Of a DNA stretch of 64,000 nt, positions 22,850 to 30,585 are shown in pieces (the first letter of the stretch is position 1; every line of letters begins with the position of its first letter). A program made the translations under genes and the position numbers. The notes under the pieces are model-generated. The model had not been told where the DNA came from. It saw only the letters and a list, made by a program, of their open reading frames with translations, and did not search any database. The stretch comes from an uncultured Christensenellaceae bacterium (GTDB lineage Bacteria; Bacillota; Clostridia; Christensenellales; UBA3700): positions 62,001 through 126,000 of the forward strand of contig CALWKS010000002.1 of NCBI GenBank assembly GCA_944381325.1, read 5' to 3'.

Positions 22850-24034
22850 TTACATCACGCTCCTTAAAATCGAATAAACGTCGTCCTTTGTTACGTTTTT
22901 AGGATTGGTAACCAAGGCGTAAGACTTCATCGTCTCTTCTACTACTCTGTCAAGGCCTTCCTCGTCTATACCTATCTCCGAAAGAGTTGTCGGCAAACCG
23001 TTTTCTTCGAAAAGTTCTTTTATCATCTTTCCAGAAGTTTCTATAAGAGTACGCGCTCTGTCTTCCTGCGGAGTTGAAGCGTACTTATCGTCACCGACGA
23101 TATAGTAAAGAGCCTGAGCGTAATCCTTCTCGACAACGTCCAGATTATAACGCATGCATGCGGCAAAGACAATGCCCGTGCAGATGTAATTGTCTCTGCC
23201 CGTAACGTTTGCAAGCGCTGCGGATATAGCGTGAGCAACGCCTGCCGAAGCACTTGAATAACAGCTGCCAGCAAGCAGTCCCGCCCTCTGCAATCCGAGC
23301 ACCGCATGCACGTCCATCGGGTCGTTGACCACCTTGAAAACATTGTCTCTAATCTCTCTTATCGCGATGAGATTCATACATTTGGTAAGCGTTATCGCCT
23401 GTTTGCTTACAAACTCTTCAACGTTCTGAGCAAAAGATTCCAAAGCTCCCGCAATTGTCGTAGGCGCGTCGAACACGGACGTAAGAGAGGGATCTACGAT
23501 TACATAATCAGGCGCGCATAGCGGTGAAACGCATTCAAAGACAGCGCCGTAATCGTCCTTTATCAGAACGCTGTTCGTCAACATATTGCTTATGCCTACG
23601 CTTGTAGGTATGATAACGAGAGGAATATTTACTTTTTTTCTGGCAACGTTTATACCTTTGACGTCTTCAAAGCGTACAACCTGACCCGAAAGAAGCATTC
23701 TTATAGTCTTAGCCGTATTGACCGCTCTGTAATCGCCGCAGGCAATTATGCAGTCGCAGTTGTTGACGCGGTAAACGTCTCTCATATCTCTGAGACTGTT
23801 GAGACATACTATTTTTTCAGAATTTACGTACGTAGCACCCGTTTTGACTTTTACGGAATTGATCGCCTTGCAGACCTCATCAACCGCGATGTTTTTTTCA
23901 ATATCGTCGCAGACGAAAAAAGCGTTGTGAAGCCCGAGCGAAGGGAGTTTTGAAGCTGCCTCTTTAAGGCAATCCACGCCGGCGGTTACTTTAGTCGGGT
24001 TGTGAAACTCATAATAAAATCCGCTGTTTTTCAT
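22850..24034 (-). CDS. Iron-ADH-fold protein with degenerate active site (paralogue A)
   Basis: A 394-residue iron-ADH-like protein, distantly similar to its neighbour. I-I-P-T-S-V-G-I-S-N matches the family's P-T-T-x-x-T-G-S-E region and D-P-S-L-T is conserved. The glycine loop reads A-C-G-D-Y. The metal ligands appear changed: the D-x-x-x-H motif aligns with E-S-F-A-Q, one His is kept (V-A-H-A-I), and the last ligand region reads N-Y-I-C-T-G where H-G is expected. It overlaps the SCP2-like gene by four bases (ATGA) and has a good GGGAGG site. Probably acts with paralogue B and the SCP2-like protein; reaction unknown. Confidence 0.75.
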   Translation of the reverse strand: MKNSGFYYEFHNPTKVTAGVDCLKEAASKLPSLGLHNAFFVCDDIEKNIAVDEVCKAINSVKVKTGATYVNSEKIVCLNSLRDMRDVYRVNNCDCIIACGDYRAVNTAKTIRMLLSGQVVRFEDVKGINVARKKVNIPLVIIPTSVGISNMLTNSVLIKDDYGAVFECVSPLCAPDYVIVDPSLTSVFDAPTTIAGALESFAQNVEEFVSKQAITLTKCMNLIAIREIRDNVFKVVNDPMDVHAVLGLQRAGLLAGSCYSSASAGVAHAISAALANVTGRDNYICTGIVFAACMRYNLDVVEKDYAQALYYIVGDDKYASTPQEDRARTLIETSGKMIKELFEENGLPTTLSEIGIDEEGLDRVVEETMKSYALVTNPKNVTKDDVYSILRSVM

Positions 24035-24531
24035 TGTCCGAACCTCCCGAACAGAGTGAAGAAACGCACTTTATGAACGCCCGCAGTACGCGGCAAAAGC
24101 GCTCTGTCGTACTTTTTAAGAGAATTCTTGCTGAGGATGTAAGAAGCTACTATATCAAACATATGAGACACTGTCATTATTTCCGAAACGTCTCCCATTA
24201 TCACGAATGCAGACTGAGCAAGGCACTTTGAAAAAGATTTCCTGCCCGTAAAGAATGCAAACGCGCCTTCAACGTTTTTAAAACATACGTCGACGTCGGG
24301 TTTTGCAATTATTTCGCTTCCGCTCTTTGCAGTCAGTTTATCGCCCTCCTTCACAATCGTCATAGAAGCGCCGTCAGGCAGCACTCTCATACGGAAAACA
24401 AATTTTTCAGGCAACATGCTGACGTACTTTCTGAAGTCCTCGTCATACTTGAAACAGCACGAGACCGCCTTCGTGAAAAAGTACATATTGAAAGAGGTTA
24501 CAAACCTTTTAAATGCTTTCTTTCCTTTCAT
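24031..24531 (-). CDS. SCP2 sterol-carrier-like protein
   Basis: A 166-residue protein whose middle (about 45-140) resembles an SCP2 domain: F-R-M-R-V-L-P-D-G-A-S-M-T-I, then K-P-D-V-D-V-C-F, then I-M-G-D-V-S-E-I-M. SCP2 domains bind lipids or hydrophobic substrates and often partner redox or thiolase enzymes. No signal peptide is seen; the basic N-terminus could contact membrane. It is the first gene of the operon, preceded by a promoter at 24556-24584, and overlaps paralogue A by four bases. A lipid-presenting role for the two ADH-like proteins is my inference. Confidence 0.6.
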   Translation of the reverse strand: MKGKKAFKRFVTSFNMYFFTKAVSCCFKYDEDFRKYVSMLPEKFVFRMRVLPDGASMTIVKEGDKLTAKSGSEIIAKPDVDVCFKNVEGAFAFFTGRKSFSKCLAQSAFVIMGDVSEIMTVSHMFDIVASYILSKNSLKKYDRALLPRTAGVHKVRFFTLFGRFGQ

Positions 24532-24555
24532 ATTTCACCCCACAGGTTTGACTAA

Positions 24556-24584
24556 AGTATAGCACAGCACCGCGCCGATGTCTA
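24556..24584 (-). promoter_or_regulatory. Promoter of the SCP2-ADH-ADH-queH operon
   Basis: Minus strand: -35 TAGACA (24579-24584), 17-base spacer, -10 TATACT (24556-24561). A TATACT on the plus strand (24583-24588) overlaps its -35 and could serve the divergent small genes, though without a good -35. Confidence 0.62.
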
Positions 24585-24607
24585 TACTATCAGGATTAAG
24601 GAGGTCA

Positions 24608-24718
24608 ATGTTTACAATGATTTTACTTGCGCACACTAAGCTAAAATCCTGCCGCGACGATCGGCAAAAGGAGGTATTATATGTGCGCAAAAAAACGCAG
24701 GCGTATACAGGAGGCTGA
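24608..24718 (+). CDS. Possible 36-residue leader ORF overlapping the next small gene
   Basis: ATG at 24608 lies three bases after AAGGAGG (a second ATG at 24617 has looser spacing) and the frame runs to TGA at 24716-24718, overlapping the 48-residue gene in another frame. The peptide is basic and unremarkable. It may be a leader peptide affecting translation of the downstream ORF, or the ribosome binding site may be fortuitous. Confidence 0.3.
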   Translation: MFTMILLAHTKLKSCRDDRQKEVLYVRKKTQAYTGG

Positions 24719-24827
24719 CGACGCAGTCCGCGCTTACAAGGCGGTTGAACGCCGCTTTGACCCGCTGGGAAGCTATACGGGAAGAACCGGAAGCGAAGCT
24801 CCCAGTCAGGACGCAGACGATCTTTAA
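24681..24827 (+). CDS. 48-residue hydrophilic small protein
   Basis: ATG at 24681 follows a perfect AGGAGG by seven bases; stop TAA at 24825-24827, then a strong terminator. The protein starts M-C-A-K-K-R-R-R-I, has a predicted helix rich in Ala, Arg and Glu, the motif F-D-P-L-G-S-Y-T-G near residues 26-34 and an acidic end Q-D-A-D-D-L. No membrane segment. Basic head, helical middle and acidic tail look like a genuine cytoplasmic protein. Codon use resembles that of its neighbours. I do not know its function. Confidence 0.72.
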   Translation: MCAKKRRRIQEADDAVRAYKAVERRFDPLGSYTGRTGSEAPSQDADDL

Positions 24828-24859
24828 ATCCTATTCCGTTAAAACGGAAAAATTGAAAA

Positions 24860-24886
24860 ACGGAGAGTTCACACTCTCCGTTTTTT
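24860..24886. terminator. Bidirectional terminator between the small gene and the DUF2804 gene
   Basis: Stem ACGGAGAGT-tcac-ACTCTCCGT with T6 on the plus side and T-rich sequence on the minus side. GCCCGTGTTT follows at 24891-24900. Confidence 0.9.
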
Positions 24887-24917
24887 CTCTGCCCGTGTTT
24901 GTTAAATAATGTTTAAT

Positions 24918-25949
24918 TTACCATTTGTTGACCACTTTTTCCGCAAATCCGCGGCAGCCTTCAAATTCTATTATAGAGCCGTCTTCCAGTCTTACAAAGC
25001 CTGTGAACTCTCCGAAAACCTGATGCTGGCAAGTGGATACGATCAAAGCGTTTACCCCGTCATAGCGGTCGATTATCGGCTTGAAACGCATAAACAATCT
25101 GTCCTCGTCGTCCTTTATAGCCCACTCTTTCATAAAGTCGTCCGCACCGTCCTTTTGCGGAATTTCAAAAATAACGTTGCCGAGCTTATGCGCTATGCCG
25201 TCGGTAAAGAACATATTTTCGCTTGCCTGAGAAGTATCGCCGAAGCCGTATCCGAGATTGAATCCTATCGTATGACCGTTTTCGAGTCTGTGCTGCATGC
25301 TTCCCCAGTACCATACGTTTTTATATGTCCACACGCCCCTGCCCCAGTCGAGAGTGCCCAATGAGACAGACGGTTTAAAATCGTATCTGTCGTTGCCTAC
25401 CTTGTAATATCCATCCGCCGTCATGCAATTCAGCTTTGCATTATAATAGAATGCATGTTCGTTCTCTTTGAAAGGCGTAGCTATGACCATTGCGTCACGC
25501 GGAGGATCGGTAAGTTTTATAACAGCGCGCAGAGTATTGACTCCGTCCCATTTTTTATAAGTGCAGTCTATTTCTCTGACTCCGTTCTTATTGCTGAAAC
25601 TTATGCTGACAGCTTTTGATTCAAACCTGACGTCCCCGTCCTCATAGCTTTTAGGAAAATTGTATTTGCCGAATGGGAAAAGGGTTATTTTAGAAGTTGT
25701 GCGGCATTCGGGTTCTTCAAGGTTTATCACGCTTACGCTCATAAGCCCTATATACCCGATATCCGATACGGTAAATGCTATGCTCCTCTTCCCGTCGGAG
25801 ACGATATAATAATCCCATTCTTTGATACGCCATTTGCTTGCGGCTATATTCTTGCGGTCGTAACGGCGCGCAAGCGTAGTCGAATAACCTGCCTGAAGCA
25901 ATCTGCCTTCATCGTCGAGAAGTCTGCCCTTTGTCAATCTGTTTTGCAT
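24918..25949 (-). CDS. DUF2804 family protein
   Basis: A 343-residue protein. The start (K-G-R-L-L-D-D-E-G-R-L-L-Q-A-G-Y), K-E-W-D-Y-Y near residue 44, D-W-G-R-G-V-W-T-Y-K near 210 and the N-L-G-Y-G-F-G-D stretch near 240 match my recollection of the DUF2804 family, whose members are beta-rich and of unknown function. No signal peptide or membrane segment, so likely cytoplasmic. GAGGTG precedes the ATG. Monocistronic and convergent with the 48-residue gene. The family is related in fold to hydroxyneurosporene-synthase-like lipocalins in some views, but I cannot support a reaction. Confidence 0.75.
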   Translation of the reverse strand: MQNRLTKGRLLDDEGRLLQAGYSTTLARRYDRKNIAASKWRIKEWDYYIVSDGKRSIAFTVSDIGYIGLMSVSVINLEEPECRTTSKITLFPFGKYNFPKSYEDGDVRFESKAVSISFSNKNGVREIDCTYKKWDGVNTLRAVIKLTDPPRDAMVIATPFKENEHAFYYNAKLNCMTADGYYKVGNDRYDFKPSVSLGTLDWGRGVWTYKNVWYWGSMQHRLENGHTIGFNLGYGFGDTSQASENMFFTDGIAHKLGNVIFEIPQKDGADDFMKEWAIKDDEDRLFMRFKPIIDRYDGVNALIVSTCQHQVFGEFTGFVRLEDGSIIEFEGCRGFAEKVVNKW

Positions 25950-26048
25950 ATATTCACCTCGCTGACTACAATTTTACGTCAAAAAAGCCTTAAAGTCAAC
26001 CTCGCTTTCACAACGCGAAAAGGATTTTAAAATACGCAGGCAACACGC

Positions 26049-26077
26049 TTGCCTTTTCTTTTTGCGTTACATATAAT
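26049..26077 (+). promoter_or_regulatory. Leaderless-type promoter of the MFS gene
   Basis: -35 TTGCCT (26049-26054), 17-base spacer, -10 TATAAT (26072-26077), then seven bases to the ATG at 26085. In-frame upstream candidates at 26049 (TTG) and 26076 (ATG) lie inside the promoter elements. Confidence 0.6.
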
Positions 26078-26084
26078 GATAAAG

Positions 26085-27353
26085 ATGAAACAGAGACTTA
26101 CTTATAAACATACCCTGTCAGGCTGTATGACGGGCTTTATCGTACAAGCGATAAACAATAACCTGGCGCCGCTTCTTTTTGTGGTTTTTCAGGACGAATT
26201 CGGGCTCAACCTGTCACTTCTGAGCTCTATAATCCTGGTCAACTTCCTTACTCAGCTGTGCGTAGACGCATTCGCAGGCAAAGTTACCGACAAATTCGGC
26301 TTCAGAGCCGCGGTATTCGCCGCAATGGTATTCTCAGCTCTCGGACTCGTACTCCTCGGACTTCTGCCAATGGTATGGAGCAATACGTACGGCGCGCTTA
26401 TGGTTTCTACAATAGTTTTCGCAATAGGCGGCGGTCTGATAGAAGTCGTGGTAAGTCCGCTTACAGAACTCCTTCCTCTCGGAGAAAAAAAGAGCACGAT
26501 GGCGCTTCTCCACTCTTTCTATTGCTGGGGTCAGGCAGTAATCGTCTTGCTTTCAACTCTGTTCATCAAGATTTTTGATTCTTCTTTGTGGTACGTTCTG
26601 CCGTTTGTATGGGCTGTCGTGCCAGTCTCAAACGCAATATGGTTTCTGTTCGTGCCCGTCGCCGACACGATACCGGACGAAAAGCGCACGCCGCTCATAT
26701 CTCTTCTCAAAGATAAGAGATTTCTGCTTGCTCTTGTAGTAATGACCTGCGCGGGAGCATCGGAACTTACCGTTTCGCAGTGGTCTTCTCTGTTTGCCGA
26801 AAAGGGCTTGGGCGTATCTAAATTTTTAGGCGATTTATTGGGTCCGTGTTTGTTTGCTCTGCTTATGGGCACTGGAAGACTCGTGTTCGGCTTGTTCGGC
26901 TCGAAGCTCAATCTGCTGAGAGTTCTGAAAATCCTGACGGCATGCTGTATAGTATGTTATCTGACTATGGTATTTGTCCCACAGCCGATAATATCTCTGC
27001 TCGCCTGCGGATTTACAGGACTTACGGTCAGTATGCTGTGGCCCGGCACGATAAGCAATACAAGCGCGCGCTTCCCGTACGGAGGCACGACCATGTTCGG
27101 CTTATGCGCTCTCTTCGGAGACCTCGGGTGTGCCATAGGACCGGGAATTGCAGGACTGGTTGCCGACGCGATAGGCAAATCCTCTTCTCTTATAGAAATA
27201 GGTGCAAGCGCGGGACTTACCGCGGAGCAGATAGGTCTCAGAGGAGGAATCCTCATCGGCACATTCTTCCCCGTTCTCCAGCTTGTATGCCTGTTTGCGA
27301 TCGGGCATATGGACAAGCCCGTTATTAAAGAAAACACTTCTTTTGTCGCTTAA
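26085..27353 (+). CDS. MFS transporter
   Basis: A 422-residue protein with about twelve hydrophobic segments and the MFS loop D-A-F-A-G-K-V-T-D-K-F-G-F-R between segments 2 and 3. It resembles sugar/proton or fucose-permease-like members (G-G-G-L-I-E-V-V-V-S-P, H-S-F-Y-C-W-G), a pattern common in transporters of sugars in Clostridia; the substrate is not certain. The start M-K-Q-R-L-T-Y-K-H lacks a ribosome binding site and lies seven bases after a -10 box, so the message is probably leaderless. It ends before a bidirectional terminator shared with the AraC gene. Confidence 0.87.
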   Translation: MKQRLTYKHTLSGCMTGFIVQAINNNLAPLLFVVFQDEFGLNLSLLSSIILVNFLTQLCVDAFAGKVTDKFGFRAAVFAAMVFSALGLVLLGLLPMVWSNTYGALMVSTIVFAIGGGLIEVVVSPLTELLPLGEKKSTMALLHSFYCWGQAVIVLLSTLFIKIFDSSLWYVLPFVWAVVPVSNAIWFLFVPVADTIPDEKRTPLISLLKDKRFLLALVVMTCAGASELTVSQWSSLFAEKGLGVSKFLGDLLGPCLFALLMGTGRLVFGLFGSKLNLLRVLKILTACCIVCYLTMVFVPQPIISLLACGFTGLTVSMLWPGTISNTSARFPYGGTTMFGLCALFGDLGCAIGPGIAGLVADAIGKSSSLIEIGASAGLTAEQIGLRGGILIGTFFPVLQLVCLFAIGHMDKPVIKENTSFVA

Positions 27354-27382
27354 AACCGCATGCACAGATAAATCGACTGCAT

Positions 27383-27419
27383 AAAAACAGCCGCCCGTAA
27401 AGGCGGCTGTTGTTTTGTT
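27383..27419. terminator. Bidirectional terminator between the MFS and AraC genes
   Basis: Perfect 10-bp stem AACAGCCGCC-cgtaaa-GGCGGCTGTT with a T-rich tail on the plus strand and T5 on the minus strand. Confidence 0.88.
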
Positions 27420-27420
27420 C

Positions 27421-28281
27421 TTATTCTCTGACGACGGGAGCGAATTTTTTGCGGTAATCGCTTGCGCACATTCCGCAATGCTGTCTGAAAGTGTTTGAAA
27501 AATAATGCTGATCCGCAAAGTGAAGTTTTTCCGCGACCTCGGTTACGCTTATATCCGTATTTCTCAGATACAGCTGAGCGAGTTTGAGCTTTCTGTCCAT
27601 ATAGTATTTATAAGGAGTACAGCCGTACTGATCTTTAAACTGTCGTATGACATAGTTGGGTGAATAATGAAGATCTTCTGCGATTTCTTCAATTGTTATC
27701 GCGCCTTCCACGTTTGCGTCAAGCGCTGATTTCACAGCCAAGGCGATGCGGTTGCATTTTTTGCGGTTGAGATTTTTTATACCCGTAAGCGCATCGCACA
27801 GCAAAAATGCCGCATTGTCGACAAAACCGTTGTAATTCAGAGGTTCTTCAGTCGCAAGCGTGCGCAGTCTTCTGAAGAAATAAGACAGGTCGCAATTTTC
27901 AAAACAATACTCACCTTCAGGAAGATAGCATTTGAAAAGCGCGTCGACAAGCGGACCGTCGAGAATGACCCAGTCTTTCTTCCACATATTGTCTTTATCG
28001 GGATAATATACGTGATCGCTTCCTTTCGTAAGAATGATGACGCTGCCTGCGGAGGGTCTGTACTTTCTGCCGTTTATTTCAAAATATCCGCTTCCTTCCC
28101 TTACGTATTCTATTGCTGCAAGAGAAGAATTTTGCCTTTCGACGCAGAATTTTCCGCTCTTGTTGAGCGTACAGTCCGTAAAGCCTATCATATTGACATT
28201 GAGAGGCTCGTTCTCGTCAAAATAACGCCACAAATCTACCGCGCTGTCGCTTTCGTATATTTTTTTAACAGTCATAAACAT
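27421..28281 (-). CDS. AraC family transcriptional regulator
   Basis: A 286-residue protein. The N-terminal half is a cupin-like sensor domain (I-N-G-R-K-Y-R-P-S-A-G-S-V-I-I-L). The C-terminal 100 residues hold two helix-turn-helix motifs (I-E-E-I-A-E-D-L-H-Y-S-P-N-Y and V-T-E-V-A-E-K-L-H-F-A-D) ending in the F-S-N-T-F-R signature. Such regulators commonly sense sugars and activate adjacent catabolic genes; here the divergent GH36 alpha-galactosidase is the likely target. ATG at 28281 follows AGGG by about six bases; ATG 28275 is also possible. The open frame upstream reaches into the promoter. Confidence 0.92.
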   Translation of the reverse strand: MFMTVKKIYESDSAVDLWRYFDENEPLNVNMIGFTDCTLNKSGKFCVERQNSSLAAIEYVREGSGYFEINGRKYRPSAGSVIILTKGSDHVYYPDKDNMWKKDWVILDGPLVDALFKCYLPEGEYCFENCDLSYFFRRLRTLATEEPLNYNGFVDNAAFLLCDALTGIKNLNRKKCNRIALAVKSALDANVEGAITIEEIAEDLHYSPNYVIRQFKDQYGCTPYKYYMDRKLKLAQLYLRNTDISVTEVAEKLHFADQHYFSNTFRQHCGMCASDYRKKFAPVVRE

Positions 28282-28320
28282 TTTTTCCCTATTTACAAAT
28301 CTGCTATCTGTGGTATTATT

Positions 28321-28349
28321 ATAATAGCATAATATAAATATATTTGCAA
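28321..28349 (-). promoter_or_regulatory. Promoter of the AraC regulator
   Basis: Minus strand: -35 TTGCAA (28344-28349), 17-base spacer, -10 TATTAT (28321-28326). Confidence 0.6.
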
Positions 28350-28408
28350 GGACGTACTGTGCAATAATACACATTTTGATTTTAATAAAAGTCTTTTTTA
28401 AAGCCTTT

Positions 28409-28436
28409 TTGCATGGTATAGATCTGTGATTATGCT
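28409..28436 (+). promoter_or_regulatory. Promoter of the alpha-galactosidase gene
   Basis: -35 TTGCAT (28409-28414), 16-base spacer, -10 TATGCT (28431-28436). The imperfect boxes suit an activator-dependent promoter; the AraC regulator is divergent from it. Confidence 0.5.
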
Positions 28437-28456
28437 CACATTAAAGGAGAACGCAC

Positions 28457-30172
28457 ATGAAAACCGAAGTAAAGAAGTTAACAGGCGTAAAGACGGGTAT
28501 TTTCGGCACAACAGACGTTGAATACGTATCTTCAGACAATATAGCGATCACGCTTTCAGAAACAGACGACGTACTTACGATAGCGGCAGATTGCGACAAA
28601 CCGTCGAAAATTTCTTATCTGAAAATAGTCGCAAATTACGACTATAATGCCGACAGCCGCATATTTGTCAACGGCTTCCAGTCCTGGACGGACAGTATGG
28701 AATATCCCAAAAACGCTAAGCAATATACTCCCGCTCCGCTTATGCGTAAGTTTACTTACTCTAAACTGGCGGCAAAGACTGGCCTTTCCTGCTCAGGCGA
28801 CTACTCTATTTACAAGCCGTCTTTCAAAGCGGGAAGATTTTACGGCTTCTCTTACGGATATATAAGAGTCAAAGACAAAATAAACATATTCGGTTCTGTA
28901 GACGACAGCACAGGATATACGATTTTCGACTTTGACACCGTAAACGGAAAAATCAGCGTTACCGTTGATCTCAAAGGAAGAGAGCTGGAAAAAGGAAGCA
29001 ACGTACTGGCAAGAATAGCTTCAGTAACGGGCGGCTATGACGAAGCGTTTGACAAGTACTTCTCAATGATGGATTTCAAATGCCGTCCCTGCCCTCTCAA
29101 AAAAGGCTATACGACCTGGTACAACTATTACGGAAACATCGATTCGGATATAATTATACGAGACCTTGAAGCACTGAGTAACTGCAACTGTAAGACAGAC
29201 GTATTCCAGATAGACGACGGATATCAGCGCGCCGTAGGCGATTGGCTCGACCTGAAAAACGGTTTTTACAGCGTTCTCAACGATAAACGTGTCGCAGATG
29301 GTCTTGAACCCATTGACGAAAAAAGCGGAATGAAGCCTCTTGCAGATATGATCCATAAGAAAGGGATGCTGGCGGGAATATGGCTGGCGCCTTTCGCGGT
29401 TACGCCCCTCAGCGAAACTTTCAGAAAGCATCAGGACTGGCTTCTCAGAGACGAAAAAGGCAGACCGTGTCGCGCCGGCGGCAACTGGGGAGGATTCTAC
29501 GCCCTTGACATTTACAACGAAGAAGTCCGCGCACACCTTAAGAACGTATTTGACGTAGTGCTCAACACCTGGGGCTTCGATCTTGTAAAACTCGACTTCC
29601 TGTATGCAGCAGGTTTAGTCCCCTCTCACGGCAGATGCCGCGCAAAGATGATGTACGACGCAATGGATCTGTTGCGTGAATGCGTGGGAGACAAACTCAT
29701 TCTCGGCTGCGGAGTTCCTCTTATGCCCGCTTTCGGAAAAGTCGACTATTGCCGCATCGGACCGGATATTTCTCTGAACTGGCATAAAGCGCGCTATGAC
29801 ACACGTGAGGGCGTTTCAACTTCTCACGCTATCGCCAATTCTGCTTTCCGCCGCCACCTCGACGGCAGAGCCTTCGGCAACGACCCCGACGTATTCCTGC
29901 TCAGAAACGGCAATATCCAGATGACCTTCAAGCAGAAGACTACTCTTGCCGAGATAAACAAGCTTTTCGGCAGCGTACTCTTTACGTCTGACAACGTATC
30001 CGAATACAACGACTTGCAGAACAAAGCCTTAAGACACGTTTTTGACGGACAGCGCGCAAATATAAGCGACGTCAGTCTCAATGAAAAATCCGTGCTTACC
30101 GTAGTTTACGATTACGGCGACGGAGAAAAGAAGATGGAGATCGCTCTTTACAGCGGATCGATAAACAAATAA
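28457..30172 (+). CDS. GH36-type alpha-galactosidase
   Basis: A 571-residue enzyme with an N-terminal beta-sandwich (about 1-205) and a TIM barrel. Barrel motifs include T-T-W-Y-N-Y-Y-G, F-Q-I-D-D-G-Y-Q, G-I-W-L-A-P-F, the nucleophile V-K-L-D-F (Asp380) and the acid/base R-I-G-P-D-I-S (Asp437), as in melibiase-type GH36. It hydrolyses terminal alpha-galactosyl residues (melibiose, raffinose family), although some relatives act on other alpha-glycosides. It lacks a signal peptide, so substrates must be imported. Shorter than the roughly 700-residue classic enzymes. AAAGGAG precedes the ATG. Divergent from an AraC regulator that probably controls it. Confidence 0.9.
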   Translation: MKTEVKKLTGVKTGIFGTTDVEYVSSDNIAITLSETDDVLTIAADCDKPSKISYLKIVANYDYNADSRIFVNGFQSWTDSMEYPKNAKQYTPAPLMRKFTYSKLAAKTGLSCSGDYSIYKPSFKAGRFYGFSYGYIRVKDKINIFGSVDDSTGYTIFDFDTVNGKISVTVDLKGRELEKGSNVLARIASVTGGYDEAFDKYFSMMDFKCRPCPLKKGYTTWYNYYGNIDSDIIIRDLEALSNCNCKTDVFQIDDGYQRAVGDWLDLKNGFYSVLNDKRVADGLEPIDEKSGMKPLADMIHKKGMLAGIWLAPFAVTPLSETFRKHQDWLLRDEKGRPCRAGGNWGGFYALDIYNEEVRAHLKNVFDVVLNTWGFDLVKLDFLYAAGLVPSHGRCRAKMMYDAMDLLRECVGDKLILGCGVPLMPAFGKVDYCRIGPDISLNWHKARYDTREGVSTSHAIANSAFRRHLDGRAFGNDPDVFLLRNGNIQMTFKQKTTLAEINKLFGSVLFTSDNVSEYNDLQNKALRHVFDGQRANISDVSLNEKSVLTVVYDYGDGEKKMEIALYSGSINK

Positions 30173-30189
30173 ACGGATAATATCCCGAT

Positions 30190-30266
30190 ATCTGACAACA
30201 ACCTTCATAAGCATTGTCAGATAATCGTAACGTTAAAAACCTGCAACCGTATTATCGCTGTTGCAG
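30190..30266 (+). repeat. Two perfect inverted repeats in the alpha-galactosidase 3' region
   Basis: ATCTGACAA (30190-30198) pairs with TTGTCAGAT (30224-30232); CTGCAAC (30241-30247) pairs with GTTGCAG (30260-30266). Neither has a T-tract, so they are not ordinary terminators; they may stabilise the mRNA end. Confidence 0.5.
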
Positions 30267-30299
30267 ACCGTCAAATGTATTATATTAAATAGTTACCGA

Positions 30300-30332
30300 C
30301 AAAGCGCCGCACTAACATTGCGGCGCTTTTAT
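30300..30332 (+). terminator. Terminator of the alpha-galactosidase gene
   Basis: Perfect 9-bp stem AAGCGCCGC/GCGGCGCTT with a trailing TTATT. Confidence 0.8.
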
Positions 30333-30533
30333 TGTCAAAGCCGTTCAAGCCCCCCGATTCACGCTTTAATTCTGCAATCGCAAGTCTTGCCGAATATCTT
30401 TACGTCCGCAAAAGAAAACCCCTTAAAGGCGCTCTGAGCGCGCCAGAGAGATATTTTGTATTTAACGAGATTATAAAAGACAGATAATATCGCCTTCTTT
30501 ACAATCCGCTTCTGAATTTTATATAAAATTTCA

Positions 30534-30575
30534 AAAAACAAGGCGCGCACCTGTCGGTACGCGCCGTTTTTCTTT
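30534..30575 (-). terminator. Terminator of the giant surface-protein operon
   Basis: Stem GGCGCG/CGCGCC with an 11-12 base loop just past the stop at 30586; minus strand continues TTGTTTTTT and the plus strand also has a T-run, so it may work both ways. Confidence 0.7.
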
Positions 30576-30585
30576 TCAGAAAGAA

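Larger units (their letters stand above)
30173..30585. other. Gap between the alpha-galactosidase and the giant surface-protein gene
   Basis: About 410 bases between convergent genes holding two plain hairpins (30190-30232 and 30241-30266), one plus-strand terminator, one terminator for the giant gene, and roughly 200 bases (30335-30530) in which I see no convincing gene or RNA. Confidence 0.5.

Noticed and set aside
30359..30550. 63-residue minus-strand ORF downstream of the giant MBG gene
   Set aside because: It begins inside the giant gene's terminator and has no ribosome binding site.
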